Positions 9,665 through 19,900 of a stretch of 64,000 nt of DNA are shown here, in pieces. The notes beneath the pieces are model-generated. The model had not been told where the DNA came from. It worked only from the letters and a program-made list of their open reading frames with translations, and did not search any database. How positions within the stretch are numbered: the stretch's first letter is position 1; every line of letters begins with the position of its first letter. A program made the position numbers and the translations under genes. This stretch comes from Acidobacteriota bacterium (GTDB lineage: Bacteria; Acidobacteriota; Thermoanaerobaculia; Multivoradales; J023), in contig JAJCXR010000017.1 of assembly GCA_029263315.1 (NCBI GenBank), positions 1 through 64,000 of the forward strand, in the 5' to 3' direction.

Positions 9665-10156
9665 ATGAAAAGGCGCCTTTTGACGTTGGTGGCGGTCACT
9701 CTGTTGCTGCTGGTCGTTTGGCAATACGCCGGTTACGCCGTCGAGCGTTGGCGCGCCAGCCGTGACTTGGCGCAGGTCGAGGCGCTGACCTTGCGCCTCA
9801 GTGCCGAAGGGCATTTGAATCGTCGACCGTTGGATCCTCGGGTGGTCCGCTGGATGGACAAGGGATTGGAGGTCTTGCGCCAGGCCAAGATCCATGATCC
9901 GGTGGAAATCGGCGTGCCGGTGGCGGAAGGGGCCCTCTACAGCTTGCTCGATCGTCCCCAAGCGGCGATTCGCGCCTATGAGCGGGCTTTGCTCATCGAG
10001 CCCAGACCCGAGATCTTTGCCCACCTGGGGCGCACTCGACTGCGCCTCGGAGATGGCGAAGGGGCACGGCTCGACTTTCGAAGGGCCGTCTTGTTGGATC
10101 ATAATCTGGCCAAGGAATTCAGGCCGTACTTGAACCGCTCTGAAGCTGAAGATTGA
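9665..10156 (+). CDS. Membrane-anchored TPR protein
   Basis: A 163-residue protein with an N-terminal signal-anchor (LLTLVAVTLLLLVVWQYAGY) and C-terminal helical pairs of tetratricopeptide type (GALYSLLDRPQAAIRAYERA, then HLGRTRLRLGDGEGARLDFR). It starts 13 bases after the ligase-like gene and is probably co-transcribed. TPR proteins next to O-antigen ligase-like genes are common and may help assemble the export complex. That function is inference from position. Confidence 0.7.
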   Translation: MKRRLLTLVAVTLLLLVVWQYAGYAVERWRASRDLAQVEALTLRLSAEGHLNRRPLDPRVVRWMDKGLEVLRQAKIHDPVEIGVPVAEGALYSLLDRPQAAIRAYERALLIEPRPEIFAHLGRTRLRLGDGEGARLDFRRAVLLDHNLAKEFRPYLNRSEAED

Positions 10157-10264
10157 TCGCCGGGCAGGGCAGGGTCACCGGGAGGCTGCGCCTCGGTGCC
10201 GCTCCTGGGCTTGGTCACAGTCCTCGGGCAAGAGCATGGGGGATGCAAGTTGAGTCAGGTAGAC

Positions 10265-11593
10265 ATGAGTGCAGTATTGCGGCGCATCGTGGAGCACCGG
10301 TCGCAGGTGGGTATCTTGGGCTTGGGGTACGTCGGTCTGCCCCTCGGCCTGGCCTTCGCCGAAAGCGGTTTTTGCGTCCTCGGTTTCGATGTCGACGCCA
10401 CCAAAGTGGATGTCTTGAGTCGCAAGCAATGCTACATCGAGCATCTGGAGGTGAGCCGCATCGAACAAGCGGTGGACGCCGGCCGTTTCGCCGCCACGGC
10501 AGACTTCGATCGCCTCGGAGAGCCCGATGTCTTGCTGATCTGCGTACCGACGCCCCTCGACTCGCAGCAGCAGCCGAATTTGCACTACGTCGAGGCGACG
10601 GCGGAGGCCATCGCCCGGCAGCTACGGCCCGGACAATTGGTGGTGTTGGAGTCCACCACCTACCCGGGGACGACGGAAGAGCTGATCAAACCCCTGCTGG
10701 AAGCCAGCGGCTTGGTGTGCGGCGAAGACTTTTTTCTCGCCTTTTCCCCGGAGCGCGAGGACCCCGGCAACCTCGAGTTCGGCACCACCGGTATTCCCAA
10801 GGTGGTGGGGGGGCTGGGCCGTCAGGCGTCGCAGCTGGCGGCGGCCCTGTACAAGGACGTCTTCACCGGCGTGGTGGAGGTCTCTTCGCCACAGGTGGCA
10901 GAAGCCTCAAAGCTGACCGAAAACATCTTCAGAGCGGTGAATATCGCCTTGGTCAACGAGCTCAAGGTGGTGTTCGACGCCATGGACATCGATGTCTGGG
11001 AAGTGCTCGATGCGGCCGCCACCAAGCCTTTTGGTTTCATGCGCTTTACGCCGGGGCCGGGATGGGGTGGTCATTGCATCCCGGTGGACCCCTTCTATCT
11101 CAGCTGGAAGGCACAGCAGTTCGGGCAGGAGGCCCGCTTCATCGAGTTGGCGGGCAAGGTCAATATCGAAATGCCGCACTACGTTCTGAACAAGCTGGAA
11201 GCGGCCCTGGTGGCCCAGGGCAAGGAGCTTGCTGGTAGCCGGATCTTGGTATTGGGCATCGCCTACAAACCCGATATCGCCGACCCCCGTGAGAGCCCGG
11301 CCTTCGAGATCATCGATCTCCTGTTGCAGCGGCAGGTCGAGGTCTCGTACCACGATCCCCACATCCCCGTGGCGCCCACCATGCGCACCTGGCCAGACTT
11401 GCCGGCCATGGAATCGGTGCCCCTGGACGCCGCCACCCTGGCGGCCCATGACGGGGTGCTGATCGTCACCAACCACTCGTCGGTGGACTACCGGGCCCTG
11501 GCGGCGCAGGCTCCATTGATCGTCGACACACGGGGCGTCTATCGTCAAGATGGACCCGGGCTCGACGGCAGCGCGACGATCATTCGCGCCTGA
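10265..11593 (+). CDS. UDP-N-acetylglucosamine/UDP-glucose 6-dehydrogenase family
   Basis: A 442-residue NAD-dependent nucleotide-sugar dehydrogenase, closest in size and motifs to WbpA/WecC/TviB enzymes that oxidise UDP-N-acetylhexosamines to uronic acids. The Rossmann GILGLGYVGLPLG is at about residues 16-28. ESTTYPGTTEEL and FSPEREDPGN are family motifs. The catalytic Cys is residue 271 in GGHCIPVDPF, and a third NAD/UDP domain follows (ILVLGIAYKPDIADPRESP). ATG 10265 is used; a TTG at 10250 with GGGGGAT upstream is also possible. It supplies an acidic sugar for the polysaccharide genes around it. Confidence 0.88.
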   Translation: MSAVLRRIVEHRSQVGILGLGYVGLPLGLAFAESGFCVLGFDVDATKVDVLSRKQCYIEHLEVSRIEQAVDAGRFAATADFDRLGEPDVLLICVPTPLDSQQQPNLHYVEATAEAIARQLRPGQLVVLESTTYPGTTEELIKPLLEASGLVCGEDFFLAFSPEREDPGNLEFGTTGIPKVVGGLGRQASQLAAALYKDVFTGVVEVSSPQVAEASKLTENIFRAVNIALVNELKVVFDAMDIDVWEVLDAAATKPFGFMRFTPGPGWGGHCIPVDPFYLSWKAQQFGQEARFIELAGKVNIEMPHYVLNKLEAALVAQGKELAGSRILVLGIAYKPDIADPRESPAFEIIDLLLQRQVEVSYHDPHIPVAPTMRTWPDLPAMESVPLDAATLAAHDGVLIVTNHSSVDYRALAAQAPLIVDTRGVYRQDGPGLDGSATIIRA

Positions 11594-11632
11594 TCAGCCG
11601 TCCCTGATCAGCCGCCCCTGATCATCCGTCGG
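11591..11632. repeat. 14-bp tandem repeat at a convergent gene junction
   Basis: Three units of 14 bases begin at 11591, 11605 and 11619. Their cores are TGATCAGCCG, TGATCAGCCG and TGATCATCCG. The first unit starts on the stop codon of the dehydrogenase gene. Each unit contains the palindrome TGATCA or a near copy. The next gene is on the opposite strand. Confidence 0.75.
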
Positions 11633-11635
11633 GGC

Positions 11636-11660
11636 CCCCGAATGCGGACGTTGTTTTCGC
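11636..11660 (+). repeat. Dispersed 25-bp element, copy 1
   Basis: Starts CCCCGAATGCGGACGTTG. It matches 23 of 25 bases with 58444-58468 in the same orientation, and the bases just downstream remain similar (ACCCTCAG versus ACCCTGAG). This copy lies between convergent genes. Confidence 0.65.
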
Positions 11661-11679
11661 AGGAACCCTCAGTATCCCC

Positions 11680-11904
11680 TCAAGATCGAGAGTTGATGTA
11701 GGCCACAAAGGCGGCGAGGCCGCCGGCCACGACGATGGCCCTTATGACCTTGAACAGGCTGATCACCCAGGCGATGCCGATGCCCAGGGCTGCCCACTGC
11801 ACCCACCATTGCCCCGGAGAGGCCATCAGGTTGATCACCACCAAGAGCAGGACGATGGCCGGGCCGATGAATAGGAATTTGATAGCTTTCAACGTGTCTC
11901 TCAT
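11680..11904 (-). CDS. Small two-helix membrane protein
   Basis: A 74-residue protein with two or three hydrophobic segments (FLFIGPAIVLLLVVINLMA, WAALGIGIAWVISLFKVI, AIVVAGGLAAFVAYI). AAGGAGA sits about eight bases upstream of the ATG, which supports real translation. It resembles small 2TM-type proteins of unknown function. It is monocistronic, converging on the UDP-sugar dehydrogenase gene. No function is proposed. Confidence 0.7.
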   Translation of the reverse strand: MRDTLKAIKFLFIGPAIVLLLVVINLMASPGQWWVQWAALGIGIAWVISLFKVIRAIVVAGGLAAFVAYINSRS

Positions 11905-12067
11905 GGTTGTGTCTCCTTGCTAGGAACCTACGCGGGGAATGATTCCGATGTTTCGTTGGACGGCTTCCTATGACGGACCCCTGTGAAACTGACGTCGGAG
12001 CGCGCCGTCTGTGCGCTGCCCACTGATCATCCTGCGGCCGACGCCGCCGATCGACTTGGTCTCGCGC

Positions 12068-12505
12068 TCAGGCAGCCTCGTCGCCGGTTGGCGTCGGAGC
12101 CCTGGCCGCCAAAAGATCCGCCAGTTGCTGACACGCATCGGTGGCGGTGAAAATTCCGGCCAGGCGACCGTCCTTGGTCACCAGCGCTGAGCCGATGCGA
12201 CGGCGGGCCATTTCGGATACCACCACTCGCAGGGGAGTTGTCGTCTCGGTAACGTAGACGTCGAAGATGCAAGCGTGATGCACCTTGGGTCCGTCGCTGT
12301 CACCGGAGGCGCTGAGGCTCGGGCCGAGCACCAGCTTGATATCTCGATCGGTGATCAAGCCCACCAAGCGGTCCCCGTCTTTGACCGGCAGATGACGGAT
12401 GTGATGCTGCAGCATCAGGTGGCGCGCCGTGTCGAGGGGTGCCTCGAGCTCGATGGTGTGGGGAAAGGGGGTCATGGCCGAGCGAATCAAAGGTATGGCG
12501 GTCAC
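12068..12505 (-). CDS. CBS-domain pair protein
   Basis: A 145-residue soluble protein made of two CBS motifs. Segment LDTARHLMLQHHIRHLPVKD followed by RLVGLITDRDIKLVL forms the first; LRVVVSEMARRRIGSALVTK followed by RLAGIFTATDACQQLADLL forms the second. CBS pairs bind adenine nucleotides and act as energy or redox sensors; stand-alone forms are common and poorly assigned. It starts with GTG, with GGAG seven bases upstream. A short alanine-rich tail ends the protein. No partner gene is adjacent. Confidence 0.85.
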   Translation of the reverse strand: MTAIPLIRSAMTPFPHTIELEAPLDTARHLMLQHHIRHLPVKDGDRLVGLITDRDIKLVLGPSLSASGDSDGPKVHHACIFDVYVTETTTPLRVVVSEMARRRIGSALVTKDGRLAGIFTATDACQQLADLLAARAPTPTGDEAA

Positions 12506-12684
12506 GGTCGTCTCCGTATTTTGATGCTCCGCGGAAAGACTATCAGGGCCCCGCGACCCTCGAGCAGCGATGCATCTTTCCTATTGTGTCATTTCCAGGG
12601 GTGACATGGCGGCATGGCGGAGAGGCCCTTGGGATAGGATTGCCGCAACCCGTCGCTCCGTTTTGGGGTGACACGAGGAGCCCG

Positions 12685-13128
12685 ATGAAAAACTACGCCC
12701 TTCCCTTCCCTGTTGTGCTGATGTTGTTTGGACTGATCCTGCTATCGCTGGTCGGCTGTGCCTCGGCTGCCCCGGCCATCGACTCCGAGCCCACCTGGCA
12801 CTGTCGCAACGACCTCGAGATTTTTTGCCGTGAAGGAGCTTGTGAAGCCGCCCTGGAAGGGGCATTTACGCCCATGGACGTCAGCCTCGAGGCTTCGGGG
12901 GAGCTCAGCGTCTGTGCCTACACCGGCTGCTGGGAGGGACAAGCGGAGGTCTTGGAACGCCAAGACTTCCTGCTGGCGGTGGGCCAAGAGCTGCCGTTCT
13001 CAACGGCCAAAGACGATCGGGGGAGCGATCGAAATATCGTCCTGGTGATCGATCGTAACGACTCGGTGGCGACCTTGAAAGTGGGCGTGTTCGCCCTGCC
13101 GTTGCCTTGCTCGCGAAGCGAACCTTGA
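12685..13128 (+). CDS. Small secreted lipoprotein, unknown function
   Basis: A 147-residue protein with a lipoprotein signal: positive start, hydrophobic core FPVVLMLFGLILLSL and lipobox VGCA. The mature part has several cysteines (CRNDLEIFCREGACEA, CAYTGCWEG) likely to form disulphides. ACGAGGAGCCCG precedes the ATG. The pattern resembles small conserved Cys-containing periplasmic lipoproteins, but no family is recognised. It is divergent from the CBS gene and 106 bases before the glycosyltransferase gene. Confidence 0.75.
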   Translation: MKNYALPFPVVLMLFGLILLSLVGCASAAPAIDSEPTWHCRNDLEIFCREGACEAALEGAFTPMDVSLEASGELSVCAYTGCWEGQAEVLERQDFLLAVGQELPFSTAKDDRGSDRNIVLVIDRNDSVATLKVGVFALPLPCSRSEP

Positions 13129-13234
13129 GCCACGGCATGCATCGTCCGTCGCCATTCATCTTCCATTCATCACCGATGGGAGATGCTCGCCCCGCTTCGG
13201 CATGACGCCGAGCGCTTGTGGACGGGGAGCACAG

Positions 13235-16200
13235 ATGTTGACGGAAGGCGAACAGACCGAAACCGGGCGGCGGACCGGAAAGCCGCGGCCTCGCTTCTCG
13301 TCCCCTCAGCAACTGGCGGAATGGGGGATGGCCATCGCCATCGGCGCCGTCGCGGCGTGGTGGATGGATCCGGGTCTGTGGCGCCTGTTGGCGGGCCTGA
13401 TGGCCGTCGCCATCGTCACCCTGCCGGCCGTGATCCGGTGGCGATCGCGCATCGTGACCGCTTGGCGGCCGCGCCTGCTGTTGCTGCTCGCCGTGGCTTG
13501 CACGGTGCAGGCCACGGCTCCCGACTTGCTGCGTTTCACCACCTCACCCTGGGTGCGGGTGTGGAACGTCTACCACTACTTCCTCGGCAGCAAGTACTTT
13601 TCCGAGCTCGGTTACCACGATCTCTACGTCGCCACCTTGGCGGCGGATGAAGAGGGTAACGACTATTGGGCCAACATTCGTACGGTGCGCGATCTCGAGA
13701 CCTACGAGCTGATGCCGCGGCGTGGGGCGGTGGCCGCCTACGAGCCGTTGCAACATTTCAGCGAGTCTCGCTGGCAAGATTTCCGCCGCGATGTCGACGC
13801 CCTTCAAGGGCAGCGTAAGCCCTCCCGATGGCGCAATATCTTTCGCGATCGAGGCTACAATCCGCCGCCCCTGTGGACCTCGGTGGGACGTCTGCTGACC
13901 CATTTTCCCGCCGATTGGCTGTGGGCCCTCAAAATTCTCTGTGCCCTCGATCTGCTGTTGCTTGCCTACACCTTTTGGCGCCTCGACCGATGCTTCGGTC
14001 GCAGCGTCATGGCGGCGGTCTTGTTGCTGTGGACCCTCTCGCCGGTCAACGAAGGACGCATCGTCGGCGGTTTCCTGCAGTACGACTGGTTTTGTGCCCT
14101 GGCGCTGGGGCTGTGCTACCTGCGGCGGCGACGTCCGTGGCCAGCGGCGGCGTTTTTGGCCTATGCCGTCGGGACTCGGATCTTCCCGGTCATCTTGCTG
14201 CTTTCGATGATGTTGCCTTGGCTGCGGCGATTTGTTCTCGACGGTCGGCTACGGGCGATGCAATTCAAGCTGGCGGCGGCCTTAGGCCTTTGCGGTGCCC
14301 TGGCCTTTGGCATGTCCGTCGTCGGGGGTGGTGGTCTCGGAGCTTGGTCCAGCTTCGTCGACAACATCGGGCAGCACAACGAAAACCATCGCTTTGGTCA
14401 ACAGCGCATCGGCTGGGCCCATGCCTTTACCCGCGACATCCGACAGCTGGATTTCAGCCGCCCAAATCACCAGGAACGCCGTGCCCTGTTCGCTGCGCAG
14501 CGTCCCCTTTACTTGGCGTCCGGGGCGCTGTTGCTGTTGCTCTGGGGGGCAGCCACCTGGCGTCGGACGACGATCGACGCCTTGCTCCTCGGCATGGCCC
14601 CCTTCTTCGTGCTGGCGGTGTCGTCCCGCTATTATTGGGCGTGCCTCGCCCTGTTGCCCATGCTGGCCCGCCCCGGACCCGCCGGGCAGCGACGCTGGCG
14701 TTGGCTGCTCGGTGCCCAAGGGGCCTTGATGGCGGGGCTCGGTATCGCCCAACTCAAGGGCTTCACCGGTTTCTCCCTGTACAGCGTCTTCGACTGGCTG
14801 CTGGCCCTCTTCCTCGTCGTCCTGCTGCTCACCTACCTGGTGGCGGACCTGCGGGTCCACCGGCGGCGGCGTCCCCTGGTGGTTTGGTATCGCAGCCGGA
14901 CCCTGGCCAGCGTGTTTTTTGTCGGCCTCTTTATCTTCCTTTGCTGGCTGCGGCTGCCCGATCCGCAGGCTCCGATCCGTGATGTCGACGAGTCGGTGAG
15001 CGCCTTGATCGCCGAGTCGTGGCTCGACGGCGGCGTGCCCTACCGCGATGCCATCGACCAACGGGGTCCGGTCACCTATCTGATCTATGCCGCCGTCTTC
15101 GCCTTGACCTCGATGCACAACATGGTGGCGGTACACTGGGCCCTATTGCTGCTTATTCTGCTGACCTGCGGCATCACCTTCAGACTCGGCAAGCGGCTGC
15201 TTCCGGGTGGCGACGGCGTTGCCATCGCCTACCTGGGTGCTTTCTTGGTGGCCCTGGGCTCGTTCACCTACCGCCGCAGCCAGATGCTCGCCTTCCATAC
15301 GGAATGGCCGTTGATGCTCTTTGCTGCCCTCGCCATGCTGTTGCTTTGGCAGGCCCTGCAGCGCCTCGACGGGGGACGTCGCCACCATCTGCAGCTGTTG
15401 GCGGCCGGGGCATGTTTTGCCCTGGGCTTCCTGAGCAAGCAGCCGGGCATCTTCGACGCCGGGGCGGCGGCTTTGTTTGTCCTACTCTGGCAAGGGCGGC
15501 GGGGCGTCCTGTTGAGCGTCGGTACGTGGCGCCTCGGCCTGATGTTGGCGCTGGGATTTTTCGCCACCCTGGCCCTCACAGGTGGTTATTTCGCTTGGCG
15601 AGGCGCCTTCGACGATTTCATCTTCTACTACTGGACCTACAACGTCGAGCACTACACGGCGGTGGTACCGGTGGTCGACCGTCTAGCATCCCTCGATCCC
15701 TTCGCCCACGGGCGTCACTATCTCACCGCCAACCCGCTGCTCCTGGTCGGCGGGCTGCTCACCAGCTGGACGGCCCTGTGGAGGTTTTTTCGTCATGGCC
15801 TGGTGGATGGCAGGTTATTGGTGGTCCTATGGCTGCTCTTCGGCTACTTTGGCGCCTCCTACAGCGGGCGCAATTTTGGCCATTACTTTATCCAGATCAT
15901 CGTCCCCGCCTGCCTGGCGGCGGCTTGTGCGATCCTTCAGCTGTGGCGTTGGCTGTCGCCGAGGTCCCCGCGCTTTCGCCGTTTGCCGGATGTCGCCGTG
16001 CTCGCCCGCGCACTGGTGGTGACCGCCACCGCGATCGCCCTGGTGGCCCCCGTCGTGCGCTACGCCGACGAGCTCGGCTGGCGCAGTGTTTGGCGTCAGC
16101 GCTCCCCGGACAGTGGCCGTCAGGTGCTGCTCAATGCCATCCGCCAGGCCAGCGGCGCCGACCAACCGATCTTCGTCTGGGGCTACTATCCCGAGCTCTA

Positions 16201-16525
16201 CGTCCTCGCATCGCGGCGCCCTGCCAGCCGCTACAGCAATACCAACTACCTGACCGGCATGCTGCCCTGGGAGAATCATCAATCCGGTGTCGACACCTCA
16301 GACCACATCGTCGACGGTGCGTGGGACGTGCTGATGCAAGAGCTCGAAGCGTCACAACCCGTCCTGGTGGTGGATACGGCGGTGGGGAACCACCGCTACT
16401 ATGGCAAGTACCCGGTGGAGAATTTCCCTGCCTTGCACCGCTTCCTGCAGCGGGACTATCGCCTGGACAAGGTGGTGGAGGACCGCAAGGGAAGGCCGGT
16501 GGCCGCCCTCTGGTTGCGGCTTTAG
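13235..16525 (+). CDS. Double GT-C glycosyltransferase-like membrane protein
   Basis: A 1096-residue polytopic protein with two halves, each resembling a GT-C lipid-linked sugar transferase. Residues ~1-560 have about ten membrane helices and a large loop near residues 100-200, as in DUF2029/GT87 proteins. Residues ~570-1096 look like the GT39/PMT-2 family: an early acidic pair in the first periplasmic loop (RDVDESVSALIAESWLDGG), then RGPVTYLIYAAVF, many helices and a C-terminal soluble part. GGGGAG lies six bases before ATG 13235; an upstream ATG at 13202 lacks this. Sugar and acceptor are unknown, though decaprenyl- or undecaprenyl-phosphate sugars are usual donors. Confidence 0.78.
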   Translation: MLTEGEQTETGRRTGKPRPRFSSPQQLAEWGMAIAIGAVAAWWMDPGLWRLLAGLMAVAIVTLPAVIRWRSRIVTAWRPRLLLLLAVACTVQATAPDLLRFTTSPWVRVWNVYHYFLGSKYFSELGYHDLYVATLAADEEGNDYWANIRTVRDLETYELMPRRGAVAAYEPLQHFSESRWQDFRRDVDALQGQRKPSRWRNIFRDRGYNPPPLWTSVGRLLTHFPADWLWALKILCALDLLLLAYTFWRLDRCFGRSVMAAVLLLWTLSPVNEGRIVGGFLQYDWFCALALGLCYLRRRRPWPAAAFLAYAVGTRIFPVILLLSMMLPWLRRFVLDGRLRAMQFKLAAALGLCGALAFGMSVVGGGGLGAWSSFVDNIGQHNENHRFGQQRIGWAHAFTRDIRQLDFSRPNHQERRALFAAQRPLYLASGALLLLLWGAATWRRTTIDALLLGMAPFFVLAVSSRYYWACLALLPMLARPGPAGQRRWRWLLGAQGALMAGLGIAQLKGFTGFSLYSVFDWLLALFLVVLLLTYLVADLRVHRRRRPLVVWYRSRTLASVFFVGLFIFLCWLRLPDPQAPIRDVDESVSALIAESWLDGGVPYRDAIDQRGPVTYLIYAAVFALTSMHNMVAVHWALLLLILLTCGITFRLGKRLLPGGDGVAIAYLGAFLVALGSFTYRRSQMLAFHTEWPLMLFAALAMLLLWQALQRLDGGRRHHLQLLAAGACFALGFLSKQPGIFDAGAAALFVLLWQGRRGVLLSVGTWRLGLMLALGFFATLALTGGYFAWRGAFDDFIFYYWTYNVEHYTAVVPVVDRLASLDPFAHGRHYLTANPLLLVGGLLTSWTALWRFFRHGLVDGRLLVVLWLLFGYFGASYSGRNFGHYFIQIIVPACLAAACAILQLWRWLSPRSPRFRRLPDVAVLARALVVTATAIALVAPVVRYADELGWRSVWRQRSPDSGRQVLLNAIRQASGADQPIFVWGYYPELYVLASRRPASRYSNTNYLTGMLPWENHQSGVDTSDHIVDGAWDVLMQELEASQPVLVVDTAVGNHRYYGKYPVENFPALHRFLQRDYRLDKVVEDRKGRPVAALWLRL

Positions 16526-16739
16526 AGTGCGCTCCGGCCAGTACTGGAGTCGGTGAGATCAAGTGAGACTTGAGCTAGTTCCCGTTCAGCTCTGAGCCCG
16601 GTGACGCTCCTTCGCGTCAAGAAACGATAGCAAATCTGGAGAAAAAGACTTGGCTTGTGGCCCTGAAGGGGCCGGTGTCCGTAGCCCGGACCGCCCGACC
16701 TGAGCGTCTGCGATCAGGAGGGCGCTCCGGGCGGGGGTG

Positions 16740-16854
16740 GGCTAGGCGCCCCCGGCTAGGCGCCCCCGGCTAGGCGCCCCCGGCTAGGCGCCCCCGGCCA
16801 GGCGCCCCCGGCTAGGCGCCCCCGGCCAGGCGCCCCCGGCTAGGCGCCGCCCCC
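16740..16854. repeat. 14-bp tandem repeat array 1
   Basis: Eight units of GGCTAGGCGCCCCC, with T/C variation (GGCCAGG in units 5 and 7) and a 3-base insertion in the last. The unit contains the palindrome GGCGCC. It lies in the 386-base gap between the convergent GT-C and RND genes. The rest of that gap holds only a hairpin at 16875-16908 and no gene. Confidence 0.9.
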
Positions 16855-16874
16855 AGCTAGGCCAGCCCATCCAT

Positions 16875-16908
16875 CCCAGGGTGGCGTCGCTGCGCTCCTG
16901 ACCCTGGG
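16875..16908 (+). terminator. Hairpin between convergent genes, possible terminator
   Basis: CCCAGGGT and ACCCTGGG form a perfect 8-bp stem around an 18-base loop, followed on the plus strand by CTTTTAT. The long loop and short T run make an intrinsic terminator uncertain. It ends four bases from the RND stop codon on the other strand. Confidence 0.4.
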
Positions 16909-16911
16909 CTT

Positions 16912-19900
16912 TTATGGAGTACCCCTTTCGGGGTCGAAGGCCATCGGACGAACCTCTGAATGGTCCGTTGTCTCTTGGTAGCTCTCTGCCCCCTGGCGCT
17001 CACCATCGGCAGCCCCTTCCTCCATCGATGCCGCCCCCGACTGGCGGGAACGTCCCCCGAACCGTTGGTAGAGCACTGGTAGCACCATCAGGGTGAGCAG
17101 GGTCGAGGTGACGATGCCGGCGACCACCACGACGGCCAACGGCCTCTGTACCTCGGAACCCACCCCCTTGGCCCAGATCAACGGCATCAGTCCCAGGGCG
17201 GTGGTGGCGGCGGTCATCAGCACCGGACGCAGCCTCAGCTCAGCGCCTTGCAGAATCGCCTGGCGCCGGCTTTTGCCTTCCTTCTCCAGCTTGGTGAAGA
17301 ACTCGACCATCACCAAGCCATTGAGGATGGCGATACCGAAGAGCGCGATGAAGCCCACCGCCGCCGAGACCGAAAGGTAGAGCCCCGAAAGCTTGAGCGC
17401 CAAGACGCCTCCAACCAGGGCTAAGGGTATGTTGATGAGGATCAGAGCAACCGGGCGTAGGGCCTGGAAATTGAGGTAGAGGAGAATGAAAATCAGCAAC
17501 ATGGCGATCGGCACCATGACTTGCAGACGCGCCATCGCCCGTTGCTGCTGCTCGAACTGGCCGCCCCAGGTAGTGAAGTATCCCACCGGCAGGCTCAGCT
17601 CACGATCTATTTGAGCTCGGGCTTCGGTGACGAAGCCCCCGATGTCGCGGTCGATCACGTTGAGCTCGACGACCACCCGACGTTTGCCGTCTTCGCGGGA
17701 GATCTGGGCTGGGCCCTCAGAGAGCTCGATGGTGGCTACTTCGGAGAGCTCGACCCGCTCGCCGCCGGGGGTGATCAGCGGTAGGGAACGAAGATTCTCG
17801 ACTTTCGAAGTGAAGTTCTCCGGCAAACGCACCACGACATCGGTGCGTCGGTCCCCCTCGGGCACGGTGGTGACCACCCGCCCACCCATGGCGGTCTCGA
17901 TCAGGCTCTGGACTTGGGCGATGCTGATCCCCAATCGAGCCAGGCGTTGGCGATGCAACTTGATTTCGAGGTATCCCAAACCCTCGACCGCCTCGACCTT
18001 GACGTCGACAGCCCCTTCCACTTGTCGCAGCAACTCCGCCGTGCGGTTGCCCAACTCCGCCAGGGTGCTGAGATCTTCGCCGAAGATCTTGACGGCAATC
18101 TGAGACTTGACGCCGGACAGCAACTCGTCGACACGCATCTGAATCGGCTGTGTGTAGCCGAAGTCGACCCCGGGAATCTCCCCCATGCGATGGCGAATCG
18201 CCGCCACCAGCTCGTCCTTGGAGGTGGCGGTGGTCCACTCGGAACGGGGTTTCAGAATGACATAGATATCACTCTCGCCAACCCCCATGGGATCCGAAGA
18301 GATATCGGAGCGTCCCGTCCGGCTTACCACGTGCACCACTTCCGGCAGCTCCATCAACGCACCTTCGATTATCCGCACGGTTTTCAATGCCTGCGGCAAG
18401 GACACCGACGGTAGCTGGAAGGGCTGGACGACGATCGAGCCTTCGTCCATGGTCGGTAGGAACTCGGTCCCCAGGGTGGGTGCGATGATCCCTGCCACCA
18501 AGAGCAAGAGGAGGGCGGTGGCGATGACCGACCGTGGGTGGTCGAGGGCCCAACGCAATTGGGGCAGGTAGATCTGGCGCACCAGGTCGGCGGGATGGCG
18601 GAAACGGCCGGTCTTGAAGATCGGAACGCGCCGCAGTAGGAGCGACGAAAGGGCGGGGATGAGGGTCATGGAGAGGATCAAGGCACAGCCGAGAGCGATG
18701 GAGATGGTGTAGGCCAGGGGGGCGAACATCTTGCCTTCGATACCTTGCAGCGAGGCGATCGGCAGGAAGACGACGATGATCACCGCCACGCCGAAGAAAA
18801 TGGGACGGCCCACTTCCGCCGCCGACTGGCGGACCATGGCGAGGCGCGTCTTGGCATCGTCCGGCTGGTCGCTCAGCAGGCGGACCGTATTTTCCACCAG
18901 CACGATGGCGCCGTCCCCCAGCATGCCGATGGCGATGGCCAAGCCGGAGAGGGTCATCAGGTTGGCGGACAACCCAACCCACTGCATGGTGACGAAGGTG
19001 GCCAACGCCGCCATGGGCAGCTGTAAGGCCACCAGCAGCGCCGAACGGGCGTGCCCCATGAAGAAGATCAGCACCAAGAGGACCAAAACTGCGCCCTGTA
19101 ACAGGGCTTTTTGAACCGTGCCCAGGGCGGTGTCCACAAGCTCGCTGCGATCATAGAAGGGGACGATCTTGACGTCCTCCGGCAGGCTGGCCTTGGCCAC
19201 TTCGAGCCGTTCGCGAATACTGGCGACCACCTCCCGGCCGGAGGCACCGCGCAGCATCAAGACGATGCCGGCCACCGTCTCACCCTCACCATCTCGGCTG
19301 ATCGCACCTTGTCGAATTTCGGCGCCGATCTCGGCCGTCGCCACTTGGCCCACGAGCACGGGGACCGAGTCCCGGTAGGCGACCACCGTATCCATGAGAT
19401 CCTCCAGGCCACGCACCCAACCATCGCCGCGCACCACAAACTGTTCTCCGCCACGCTCGACGTAGGCTCCACCAGCCACACCATTGTTGTCGCTCACCGC
19501 CTCGGCGAGATCCTCCAAGGTGAGATCGTAGCGTCGCAGGGCGGTTGGGTCGACGATCACTTGATACTGGCGTACCTCGCCCCCAAAGCTATCGACCCCG
19601 GCGGAACCCGGCACGGTACGCAGGATTGGACGAAGAACCCAATCTTGAAGAGACCGCAATTCCATGAGGTCCCGTCGGTCGCTTTCCAGCGTGTATTGAA
19701 AGACCTCGCCGAGGCCGGTGGAAATCGGACCGAGGGTGGATTCGGCAGTGGCCGGAAGCTCCTCGCGGGCCGAAAGCATGCGCTCCATGACCAATTGACG
19801 GGCGAAGTAGATGTCGGTGCCGTCCTCGAAGACCACGGTGACCATCGACAGACCGAACTTCGATAGGGAACGCACCTCGGTGGAGTGGGGAAGGCCGGCG

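Noticed and set aside
15019..16566. A 515-codon plus-strand frame inside the GT-C gene
   Set aside because: It has Arg/Pro/Gly-rich composition and no hydrophobic helices. The overlapping frame encodes the clear membrane protein.
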